From contig DAINQE010000003.1 of assembly GCA_036743055.1 (NCBI GenBank), forward strand, positions 1-64,000: a stretch of 64,000 nucleotides of DNA, read 5' to 3'. Made by a program: the position numbers and the translations under genes. Position 1 is the stretch's first letter. Each line of letters opens with the position of its first letter. Positions 41,914 through 49,226 of this stretch are shown piece by piece. The notes beneath the pieces were generated by a model that was not told the DNA's origin, ran no database searches, and worked only from the letters and a program-made list of their open reading frames with translations. The DNA comes from Sabulitectum sp036743055. Lineage in GTDB: Bacteria > Fermentibacterota > Fermentibacteria > Fermentibacterales > JCC-6.

Positions 41914-43974
41914 ATGCCCATAACGATGCTTCTTCTTATGCTTCTGCCCCCTGTGGTCGCGGAGATCCCTTATGAGATAACCGCCCACGGTCACACAAGG
42001 ACCGACGACTTCTACTGGCTCAGGAACATCGACGATCCAGCAGTAATGGATTACCTCACCGCGGAGAACGCCTATGCCGACTCAATGATGCTCCCCCTGG
42101 AAGGCCTCATCGATATACTTCAGAACGAGCTTATCGCCAGGATCCCCGACGATGACTACTCGGTTCCCTACTACAGGAACGGGTGGTGGTACTGGTACAC
42201 CTATCCCGCCGGGGCGGACTACTCGGTGAACATGAGAAGGGCCCATCCCGACGGCGAACCTGAGGTGCTCCTGGACGAGAACCGCTATGGTGAGCTGCAC
42301 GACTACTTCGCGGTGGAGATGATGTCCGTAAGCCCGGACAACGGAACCCTGGCCTGGGCGTACGACACCACCGGAGGCCACTGGAATACCCTGGTGTTCC
42401 AGGACATCCGCACCGGGGACACCCTGGACATCATCACCAACGCCTCCGGCGACCTGGCCTGGGCGGCTGATTCCAGGATGGTCTTCTACGGCCTGAACGA
42501 CGAAACCGGCAGGACCGAGCGGATAATGAGAAGGACCATCGGCTGCGATGATGAGGTTACACTCTACAGTGAAGAGGACCCCACCTTCTGGCCCTGGGTG
42601 GAGAACTCCCCCGACGGCGAGTGGATACTTCTTGGTTCAGCCAGCACCCTTGAGACCGAATACAGGATACTTCCGGCATCAGCCCCCAGGGACAGCATGA
42701 TACTCGTACACCCCCGCACCGAGGGGCTGGAGTACTACATCTACCCCGGGGATTCCACCCTGTTCATCGAAACGAACCTCCAGGGGGATAACTACTGCAT
42801 AATGACCGCTCCTGTCTTTGAACCGGGCCTGGAGAACTGGACAACGCTCATCCCCCACGACGAGACCACCCTGATTGAAGGGGTTGACGTTTTTGACGAC
42901 TTCCTTGCCATTTCCCTGAGAAAGGACGGGCTCAGGAGGCTGTTCCTGGCGGACAGGAGCACCGGACAGGGCAGGTTCGCCAACCTGGGCGAAGAGGCCG
43001 CCACCTTCTACACCACCGCCAATTACTCCCCCGAGGCGGATTCCATAAGGCTCATATACACTTCCCTTACCACTCCATGGTCCACCATTTCCTATGACAT
43101 AGCAGGGGATTCCGTGCGCATACTCAAGACCCAGTTCGCCGGTGATGATTTCGACCCGGCAAACTACACCGCCCGGAGGATCATGGTGCCTGCTTCCGAC
43201 GGCGCGATGATTCCGGTGGGAATGGTCTATCGCACCGACCTCTACTCCCCCGGCGCCAATCCTCTGCTTCTCTATGGATACGGAGCATACGGAATGAGCC
43301 TTGATCCCATGTTCAGCTCGAGCCTTCTCTCCCTGCTGGACAGGGGCTTCATCTACGCCGACGCCCATGTTCGAGGGGGAAGCGAGATGGGCAGGAACTG
43401 GTATCACCAGGGCAGGACGATGAACAAGATGAACACCTTCACCGACTTCATCGCCTGCGCTGAATACCTCGGGGATCAGGGGATATGCGACGGGGAGAAG
43501 GTGTTCGCAATGGGTGAGAGCGCCGGCGGCCTGCTCATGGGAGCGGTTGCCAACATGCGCCCGGACCTCTGGGCAGGGGTGATCGCCGGAGTGCCCTTCG
43601 TGGATGCCCTTACCACCATGCTTGACCCCACCATACCCCTTACCACCAACGAGTACGACGAGTGGGGCAATCCCACGGAGGATCCGCTGGCGTACCAGTA
43701 CATCCTCTCCTACTCCCCTGTGGACAATGTGCACGAAGCAGAGTACCCGGCGATGTACGTGTTCACCGGGGTGAACGATTCCCAGGTGGGCTACTGGGAA
43801 CCCGCCAAGTGGGTTGCCTGCATTCGCCGGGTAAATACGGGGAATGAACCGGTGCTCCTCAGGGTGAACATGGGCTCCGGGCACGGAGGCGCCTCAGGCA
43901 GGTACGGATGGCTCAGGGACACCGCGGAGAAGTACGCGTTCATCCTTGAGCAGGCCGGGATGGCTACTGAGTAG
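41914..43974 (+). CDS. Secreted prolyl oligopeptidase family peptidase (S9A)
   Basis: A 686-residue protein with a signal peptide (MPITMLLLMLLPPVVA). The N-terminal part starts HGHTRTDDFYWLRNIDDPAVMDYLTAEN, typical of oligopeptidase B-like proteins, and forms the beta-propeller. The hydrolase domain has Ser536 (GESAGG), Asp622 (TGVNDSQVGYWEP) and His657 (GSGHGG), a complete triad. The family cleaves short peptides, often after basic residues or proline. TATAAT at 41875-41880 may be its -10. Together with the M16 enzyme it points to peptide use outside the cytoplasm. Confidence 0.92.
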   Translation: MPITMLLLMLLPPVVAEIPYEITAHGHTRTDDFYWLRNIDDPAVMDYLTAENAYADSMMLPLEGLIDILQNELIARIPDDDYSVPYYRNGWWYWYTYPAGADYSVNMRRAHPDGEPEVLLDENRYGELHDYFAVEMMSVSPDNGTLAWAYDTTGGHWNTLVFQDIRTGDTLDIITNASGDLAWAADSRMVFYGLNDETGRTERIMRRTIGCDDEVTLYSEEDPTFWPWVENSPDGEWILLGSASTLETEYRILPASAPRDSMILVHPRTEGLEYYIYPGDSTLFIETNLQGDNYCIMTAPVFEPGLENWTTLIPHDETTLIEGVDVFDDFLAISLRKDGLRRLFLADRSTGQGRFANLGEEAATFYTTANYSPEADSIRLIYTSLTTPWSTISYDIAGDSVRILKTQFAGDDFDPANYTARRIMVPASDGAMIPVGMVYRTDLYSPGANPLLLYGYGAYGMSLDPMFSSSLLSLLDRGFIYADAHVRGGSEMGRNWYHQGRTMNKMNTFTDFIACAEYLGDQGICDGEKVFAMGESAGGLLMGAVANMRPDLWAGVIAGVPFVDALTTMLDPTIPLTTNEYDEWGNPTEDPLAYQYILSYSPVDNVHEAEYPAMYVFTGVNDSQVGYWEPAKWVACIRRVNTGNEPVLLRVNMGSGHGGASGRYGWLRDTAEKYAFILEQAGMATE

Positions 43975-44932
43975 GCTTCCTCTCCTTGCAGGTGCAGTTC
44001 CTGCCTGACGACTTGGCCCGGTAGAGGGCGGTATCGGCCTTCTTAAGGAGCATGCCCGCGTCGTCTTCGGCTTCCGCCTGGGCGATGCCCAGAGAAACGG
44101 TCACCGGCGGCAGGACCCTGCCGTCGGTGGTTATTATCTTCGTTTCGCTTATGGTCTTGCGAACCCTCTCCGCCACGATCCACGCCAGCTCCATGGGCAC
44201 ACCGGCAAGGATGATCACGAACTCCTCCCCGCCGTACCTGGCAGAGAGGTCGGTGGGGCGCAGGCAGTCGGCGGTCATACGGGCCACCGAGGCCAGAACG
44301 TCGTCACCGGCGTCGTGTCCGTAGCGGTCGTTGTACTTCTTGAAGAAATCCACATCGAACATTATCAGGCTCAGGGGTATCTCGCTCCTCTGGTGGCGGC
44401 TAACCAGCCTGGGCAGCTGAACCTCGATCCACCTGCGGTTCTTCATTCCCGTGAGAACGTCCAGCATGGCGTCCTTCTCGAAACGGCGGCGCATGCGGAT
44501 GTTCTCTGTGATTGTGTCGTCGCTTGATCGCATCCTGTCGGCGAGGAGCAGAAGCATGTTGCAGGCGAAGGCGTGGGAGGTGGATATCAGGCCCCAGAAG
44601 GCGGATTCGTCCACCTCCAGTATCCTTGAGGGGGCTTTGGCCACCACGAAAGCCGACGCCGGGCTGTCGTCAATCACCGAGAGCTCCCCAACCGTCTCTC
44701 CCTCATCCAGTATGGCCACAGGGTCGCTTTCCGGGGAATCCAGGTGTACGGTGAGCGAACCGGAGAGGATGATGAAGAGTTTCTGGTTGCTCTGACCGGA
44801 CCTGATGAGGACCTGCCCCTTCTCAAGCTCCAGCACCGGGCACTCGGCGAACGACTCGAGCACCTGTTCTTCTGGAACCCTCCTGAGAACGAAAAGATCC
44901 TTTATATCTTCAGCGGTGAGTTTCTGCGTCAT
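43964..44932 (-). CDS. Diguanylate cyclase with N-terminal cyclic-nucleotide-binding domain
   Basis: This 322-residue protein has a CRP/FNR-type cNMP-binding domain at about 25-130 (VLIRSGQSNQKLFIILSGSLTVHL; EGETVGELSVIDDSP), a short helical linker and a GGDEF domain from 155. The active-site signature is GGEEF at 234-238 and an inhibitory-site RxxD (RPTD 225-228) lies five residues before it, so it looks active and product-inhibited. It would make c-di-GMP in response to a ligand of the N-terminal domain. GGAGGGG precedes the ATG. It overlaps the S9 gene end by 11 nt. Confidence 0.92.
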   Translation of the reverse strand: MTQKLTAEDIKDLFVLRRVPEEQVLESFAECPVLELEKGQVLIRSGQSNQKLFIILSGSLTVHLDSPESDPVAILDEGETVGELSVIDDSPASAFVVAKAPSRILEVDESAFWGLISTSHAFACNMLLLLADRMRSSDDTITENIRMRRRFEKDAMLDVLTGMKNRRWIEVQLPRLVSRHQRSEIPLSLIMFDVDFFKKYNDRYGHDAGDDVLASVARMTADCLRPTDLSARYGGEEFVIILAGVPMELAWIVAERVRKTISETKIITTDGRVLPPVTVSLGIAQAEAEDDAGMLLKKADTALYRAKSSGRNCTCKERKPTQ

Positions 44933-44974
44933 GACCCCTCCAGAAAGTGTATGGTCCGCCAGGGGAATAATATC

Positions 44975-45652
44975 CTAGCGCAGTTCTCCCGAGACAACCC
45001 GGTACCTGCCGTCGGCCCCCTCGAATCCAGGAACCACGGTATGAAGCACCGCCGCCAGCCTGTTGGCGAGAACCGGATTCCTGTATACAGCTGCGAAACC
45101 GTAGCCGAACACATAGCGGTACTCCTCAGGTGGAGTCTCCTCGCTGAAGAACTCCTGGCCTGAAAGAGAGAGTTCCAGGGAGACCGGCTCCGGGAACCAG
45201 TCGGGGTAGTCCTTATCGTATCCCAGCGAGTTCGTGATCAGACACAACAGGTACTCATCGCTCCAGTATCCCGGGCAGTAGTATTCCAGACAGAACCGCA
45301 GGGAGTCTCCCTGAACCGTCAGGTCCGTGAGAGGCCTGTATACCAGGGGCTCCTCCGGAGGCACTTCTATGCCGAACTCCATCAGCAGATCGTTCCGCCG
45401 GTTCTGAAACACACCCAGATCCGGATCGGCGAACTCATCCTCCAGCACCATGAGCGAGGACTCAACCTCCCTGGATGTCCCGGTATCCAGTATGACCACC
45501 CTGAGCCAGGGGAATCCGCTACCGTCCTGAACTCCGCCGGATTCCCAGGCGAGGTATTCCCCGTCTGACGAAAAACCCGCAAGCCTGAACCAGGCCTGGT
45601 CCGCCGCCTGGGCACAGAGCGCGGCGATGAGAATGGGAGCAAGGAATTTCAC
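44975..45652 (-). CDS. Secreted protein, DUF2259-like
   Basis: A 225-residue protein with a signal peptide (MKFLAPILIAALCAQAA). The segment FRLAGFSSDGEYLAWESGGVQDGSGFPWLRVVILDT recalls the predicted secreted family DUF2259, which I name from memory only. The remainder contains FCLEYYCPGYWSDEYLLCLI and a C-terminal RNPVLANRLAAVLHTVVPGFEGADG. Its end lies 43 nt from the start of the cyclase gene, so both could be one transcript. The function is unknown. Confidence 0.7.
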   Translation of the reverse strand: MKFLAPILIAALCAQAADQAWFRLAGFSSDGEYLAWESGGVQDGSGFPWLRVVILDTGTSREVESSLMVLEDEFADPDLGVFQNRRNDLLMEFGIEVPPEEPLVYRPLTDLTVQGDSLRFCLEYYCPGYWSDEYLLCLITNSLGYDKDYPDWFPEPVSLELSLSGQEFFSEETPPEEYRYVFGYGFAAVYRNPVLANRLAAVLHTVVPGFEGADGRYRVVSGELR

Positions 45653-45699
45653 ATAGCCTCCTTCTTTCGGTGCCTATATGGGGCAATGAGAGGTTTATA

Positions 45700-45727
45700 T
45701 TGACACCCATCGGTCAACTTTTAATAT
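45700..45727 (+). promoter_or_regulatory. Promoter with overlapping dyad before the first 280-residue paralogue
   Basis: TTGACA (45700-45705) and TAATAT (45722-45727) are 16 nt apart. TTGAC and GTCAA (45714-45718) form an inverted repeat overlapping the -35, and CTTTTAATATAT is shared with the gene at 24251. This suggests a regulated promoter. Confidence 0.6.
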
Positions 45728-45771
45728 ATACAGGTTGCTGAAATTGTTCAGCACTTAAGAGGGAGGGTACT

Positions 45772-46614
45772 ATGAAGTATCTCTTTGTTCTTCTTGCCAT
45801 GGCGGCAATGGTCTTCGCAGCCAACGACGGCTGCACCGAAAGCTATGTCTCCATGAATCCGGCCCCGTCGACCGACGACATCAGCCTTTCCGTTGTGAAC
45901 GACTGGTCTCTTCCTTCAGGGACGAAGGCCCTTGGTCTCGACATCTTCGAAGCCCCGGGAGCCCTTTATGTTCTGGGAACCGACAACACCAACGGCTACA
46001 TCCAGGCCTGGGACGCTGGCTCGCCCGCGGGAACCCTTCCGCTGGACGCCGCCAACGGCAGCTGCTTCGGAGTGGCCTGGAACAACGAGCCCGACACCGA
46101 CACCTACTACACCAACGACTGGAGCAACCCCAATCTCTTCTACACAGAGGACTTCGGCTCAACCTGGACAACCGTTACCAACCCCGCCAGCAGCAATGGC
46201 AGGGGCATGGACTTCGACGGCGTGAACTACTGGAGCACCAACGGCACCGGCGGCGGCCTCTGGAGATTCAACCCCGGCGTGGGCCAGGAAAACCTCTCCA
46301 CCCCGGAGATTTCCTCGCAGCCCAGCGGCCTTGCAGTATTCCCCTACATGGGTGATGTGGGTGTAGCGGTAACCTGCTACCAGGTCATGAACATCTACTT
46401 CTACGTATGGGACGGCTCCACCCTGAGCTACCTGGGCATGGCAGCCTGCCCCGGCTCCCCCTACAGGTCCTACGGCCTTGCCTACAGCGAGACCAACGAT
46501 CACCTCTACTGGAGCTACAGCCCCACCAGCGGCACCTATAGCTTAGCCGAGCTTTCCTTCACCATCACCTCCCTCTCCAGGGACACATGGGCAGGGATCA
46601 AGACCGCTTTCTAG
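45772..46614 (+). CDS. Secreted 280-residue protein with TWAGIKTAF tail (paralogue 1)
   Basis: The protein has a signal peptide (MKYLFVLLAMAAMVFA) and a mature part that looks like a small beta-propeller: KALGLDIFEAPGALYVLGTDN, GYIQAWDAGSPAGTLPLDAANGSCFGVAWN, YYTNDWSNPNLFYTEDFGSTW, GVNYWSTNGTGGGLWRFNPG. It ends ITSLSRDTWAGIKTAF. It is 280 residues long, exactly like the next gene, and about 60 percent identical by eye. GAGGGAGG precedes the ATG and a strong terminator follows the stop. I do not recognise a family beyond the propeller look. Confidence 0.78.
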   Translation: MKYLFVLLAMAAMVFAANDGCTESYVSMNPAPSTDDISLSVVNDWSLPSGTKALGLDIFEAPGALYVLGTDNTNGYIQAWDAGSPAGTLPLDAANGSCFGVAWNNEPDTDTYYTNDWSNPNLFYTEDFGSTWTTVTNPASSNGRGMDFDGVNYWSTNGTGGGLWRFNPGVGQENLSTPEISSQPSGLAVFPYMGDVGVAVTCYQVMNIYFYVWDGSTLSYLGMAACPGSPYRSYGLAYSETNDHLYWSYSPTSGTYSLAELSFTITSLSRDTWAGIKTAF

Positions 46615-46630
46615 AACTACTGTTACCATA

Positions 46631-46663
46631 GGGGGAGGAGCGGCGCTCCTCCCCCCTTTCTTT
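46631..46663 (+). terminator. Rho-independent terminator after paralogue 1
   Basis: GGGGGAGGAGC pairs perfectly with GCTCCTCCCCC around a 3-nt loop, followed by CTTTCTTT. Confidence 0.9.
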
Positions 46664-46727
46664 GTCCTGCTTCAGGGTTTCCGATTCCTGATTTCCGCTT
46701 CCATATGGCATACCACTTACAAGGGGT

Positions 46728-46756
46728 TTGACAGACAAACCCTCTACCTTTGTATA
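46728..46756 (+). promoter_or_regulatory. Promoter with overlapping dyad before the second paralogue
   Basis: TTGACA (46728-46733) is 17 nt from TGTATA (46751-46756). GGGTTTG (46724-46730) and CAAACCC (46736-46742) form a perfect inverted repeat over the -35. Each paralogue therefore has its own promoter and terminator. Confidence 0.55.
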
Positions 46757-46796
46757 TTTGCGGTTCTTATTGTTTCAATGCCTATAAGGAGACTGA

Positions 46797-47639
46797 ATGA
46801 AAACTGCTTATGTTCTTCTTGCACTGGGTTTCATGGCTTTCGCTGACAACAACGGCTGCACGGAAACTGTTTTTCTAGTAAACACCACTCCTCCCACCGA
46901 CGATATCAGTATTTCGGTTGTTAATGAGTGGACTCTCAGCGGAGGTATGAAAGCTCTTGGTCTCGATGTTGTCGAAACCGCGGAACACATATATGTCCTT
47001 GGAGCGGACAATCAGCAAAACCGCATATTTTTCTGGGATCAAGGCAATCCTGCCGGAAGCCTTATTCTTGACGCCGCGAACGACAACTGTTTCGGCATCT
47101 GCTGGAACAATGATCTTGATACCGAAACCTACTACACAAATGACTGGTATATCCCCAGTCTCTACTACACAGAGGATTTCGGATCCACATGGACCTCCGG
47201 CTCTAATCCGGCAGGCATCGACGGAAGAGGGATGGACTTTGACGGCACCAACTACTGGACAACCAACGGCACCGAAGGCGGCATCTGGAGATTCCAGCCT
47301 GGATCAGGTGCGGAGAACATAGCAACTCCGGAGGTGCCATCACAGCCCAGCGGACTTGCCGTGTTTCCCTATGAAGGTGATCTGGGCATCGTGATAACCC
47401 CCTACAATCCATCGAACCTTTACTTCTACAGATGGGACGGCAGCGCACTCACCTATCTGGGCAGCACCGCATGCCCCGGCTCTCCCTATGCGTCCTATGG
47501 CCTCGCATACAGCGAGAACAACGGGCACCTGTACTGGAGCTGTTCCGCATCAAGCGGCGGAAACACCATCACCGAGCTTTCCTTCACCATCACCTCCCTC
47601 TCAAGGAACACATGGGCAGGGATCAAGACCGCTTTCTAG
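46797..47639 (+). CDS. Secreted 280-residue protein with TWAGIKTAF tail (paralogue 2)
   Basis: The signal peptide is MKTAYVLLALGFMAFA. The mature part follows paralogue 1 block by block (KALGLDVVETAEHIYVLGADNQ, FFWDQGNPAGSLILDAANDNCFGICWN, YYTNDWYIPSLYYTEDFGSTW) and ends ITSLSRNTWAGIKTAF with the same 16-residue frame. Its codons are more AT-rich in the first half than those of paralogue 1, so the copies have diverged at the DNA level. It is probably a secreted propeller that shares an outward route with the other tail-bearing proteins. AAGGAG lies 6 nt upstream of the ATG. Confidence 0.78.
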   Translation: MKTAYVLLALGFMAFADNNGCTETVFLVNTTPPTDDISISVVNEWTLSGGMKALGLDVVETAEHIYVLGADNQQNRIFFWDQGNPAGSLILDAANDNCFGICWNNDLDTETYYTNDWYIPSLYYTEDFGSTWTSGSNPAGIDGRGMDFDGTNYWTTNGTEGGIWRFQPGSGAENIATPEVPSQPSGLAVFPYEGDLGIVITPYNPSNLYFYRWDGSALTYLGSTACPGSPYASYGLAYSENNGHLYWSCSASSGGNTITELSFTITSLSRNTWAGIKTAF

Positions 47640-47655
47640 AACCGCTTTATCTTCG

Positions 47656-47688
47656 GAGGGAGGGGCACTGCTCCTCCCTCTTTTTTTT
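47656..47688 (+). terminator. Rho-independent terminator after paralogue 2
   Basis: GAGGGAGGGGC pairs with GCTCCTCCCTC (one G-U) around ACT, followed by eight T. This is the most classical terminator in the window. Confidence 0.95.
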
Positions 47689-47735
47689 GCCCCTGGAAAG
47701 AGATATTTTGCCTGTATCCAACAGAGGGGGAAACC

Positions 47736-48377
47736 ATGAACACCTATCCTGCGGTACGGGATCCGGGATCCATAGAGCTGCTTTTCAGGAACATCAGAAC
47801 AAGCGAACAGCCCGACAAGATAACCACCGACTACCTTGCTTCCGTGGGGTTCAGAAGGCAGTCGGACGTTAAGCTCCTTGAGCTTCTTTTCTTCCTTGGG
47901 TTCATAGACAGCAACCTCTCCCCTTCTGCCCTGTGGAGCCAGGCCCACGGAGCCGGGGAAGGGGAATTCGCAGGCATGCTTGCCGAAGCCATTTCAAAGG
48001 CCTACGCCGGGGTATTCGAGGCCTATCCCAGGACAGGTGGCATCGACGGGAAGGCGCTTATGGCCTTCTTCCGCGACAAGACCGGGGTCTCCGATACCGA
48101 GGCGGCCTACATGGTGCTCACCCTTCAGGTGCTCAGCGACATAGCCGACTTCGGAAGGGCGGAGAAGGCGAAGGAAGGCTCACCGGCGGTGCCGGCGCAG
48201 GGTGACTCCCCTTCGGAGGTCCATAACGGTTCTCCCCTCCCGGATGTATCAGATGAACCCGCGCCCAGGGCGACGCCCCCCGAAGAGGGGCTTTCCCTTA
48301 CCATCAACATCCCGGCTGAGGCCATGGACTCGGAGATGACCGAGCTGGTCAAGGCGCTGATCAGAAAGCTGCTCTAG
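47736..48377 (+). CDS. DUF5343-like protein
   Basis: A 213-residue soluble protein with AGAGGGGG before the ATG. The first ~140 residues match my memory of DUF5343: NIRTSEQPDKITTDYLASVGFRRQSDVKLLELLFFLGFIDSN, then LAEAISKAYAGVFEAYP and FFRDKTGVSDTEAAYMVLTLQVLSDIADF. It is helical, like a small DNA-binding or adaptor fold. A Pro/Ser-rich linker leads to a C-terminal strand-helix (LTINIPAEAMDSEMTELVKALIRKLL). The biological role is not established. Confidence 0.72.
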   Translation: MNTYPAVRDPGSIELLFRNIRTSEQPDKITTDYLASVGFRRQSDVKLLELLFFLGFIDSNLSPSALWSQAHGAGEGEFAGMLAEAISKAYAGVFEAYPRTGGIDGKALMAFFRDKTGVSDTEAAYMVLTLQVLSDIADFGRAEKAKEGSPAVPAQGDSPSEVHNGSPLPDVSDEPAPRATPPEEGLSLTINIPAEAMDSEMTELVKALIRKLL

Positions 48378-48413
48378 CCGGGAACAAACCCTAACCTGAA
48401 CGGAGATATTGAA

Positions 48414-49226
48414 ATGGAGCTGGAGCTTCTTGCCCTGCTCTTCGGGATGGCCTTCCTCTGCGAACTGGTGGATTCAACGCTGGGGATGGGCTATGGAACC
48501 ACGCTTACACCGGTGCTTCTTTTAATGGGATATGAGCCAACGGCCATAGTGCCTGCGATACTGCTTTCCGAACTGATCACCGGCGGCTTCGCCGCCTTCG
48601 CCCACCACAGGGCGGGCAACGCATACTTTGATTTCCGCAACGATACTGAACATTCCATTGTTAAGAAAATGGGCAAACTCGGTTACCTGCCCAGGTCACA
48701 GGATTCCCGGATAGCCTTCATACTGGGGCTCTGCAGCCTTGTGGGAGCCGCAGGGGCGGCGGTGTTCGCCGTTAACCTGAAGGCTTATCTCACCCCGCTC
48801 ATCGGGGTGATAGTGCTTGCCATGGGCGTCCTGATCCTCGCCCGACACAAAAGCCCCGGGAGGTTCAGCTGGCGGAAGGTCACCGGGCTGGGAATCACCG
48901 CCGCGTTCAACAAGGGCCTCTCAGGAGGAGGTTACGGCCCGCTGGTCACCAGCGGCCAGATACTGTCCGGGGTGAACGGCAAGAGCGCCATCGCCATAAC
49001 CAGCATGGCGGAGAGCTTTACATGCCTGGTGGGTGTGCTCACCTACCTGATCCTGGGAACCACCGTGAACTGGGAACTGGCCCCGCCCCTCGTGGTGGGG
49101 GCGGTGGCCAGCGTTCCTCTGAGCGCTGTACTGGTGAAGAGAATGAACACCCGGAAGTTCACCCTTGTTATAGGGGTTGCCACAACGGCCCTGGGTCTCC
49201 TGACCCTTTACAAGGCGTTCTTCTAG
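48414..49226 (+). CDS. TauE/SafE-family membrane permease
   Basis: The 270-residue protein has seven or eight membrane helices and the two TauE halves: LCELVDSTLGMGYGTTLTPVLLLMGYEP in the first and FNKGLSGGGYGPLVTSGQILSG in the second. The family exports sulfite or organosulfonates, or acts on other anions; the substrate here is unknown. It follows the DUF5343 gene by 36 nt and its end overlaps the convergent valS end by 4 nt. Confidence 0.88.
   Translation: MELELLALLFGMAFLCELVDSTLGMGYGTTLTPVLLLMGYEPTAIVPAILLSELITGGFAAFAHHRAGNAYFDFRNDTEHSIVKKMGKLGYLPRSQDSRIAFILGLCSLVGAAGAAVFAVNLKAYLTPLIGVIVLAMGVLILARHKSPGRFSWRKVTGLGITAAFNKGLSGGGYGPLVTSGQILSGVNGKSAIAITSMAESFTCLVGVLTYLILGTTVNWELAPPLVVGAVASVPLSAVLVKRMNTRKFTLVIGVATTALGLLTLYKAFF

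Noticed and set aside
42679..43884. Minus-strand open frame of 401 codons opposite the S9 peptidase
   Set aside because: Shadow of the peptidase gene, whose catalytic triad is complete. The antisense frame is rich in His, Gly and Val and has no start signal.
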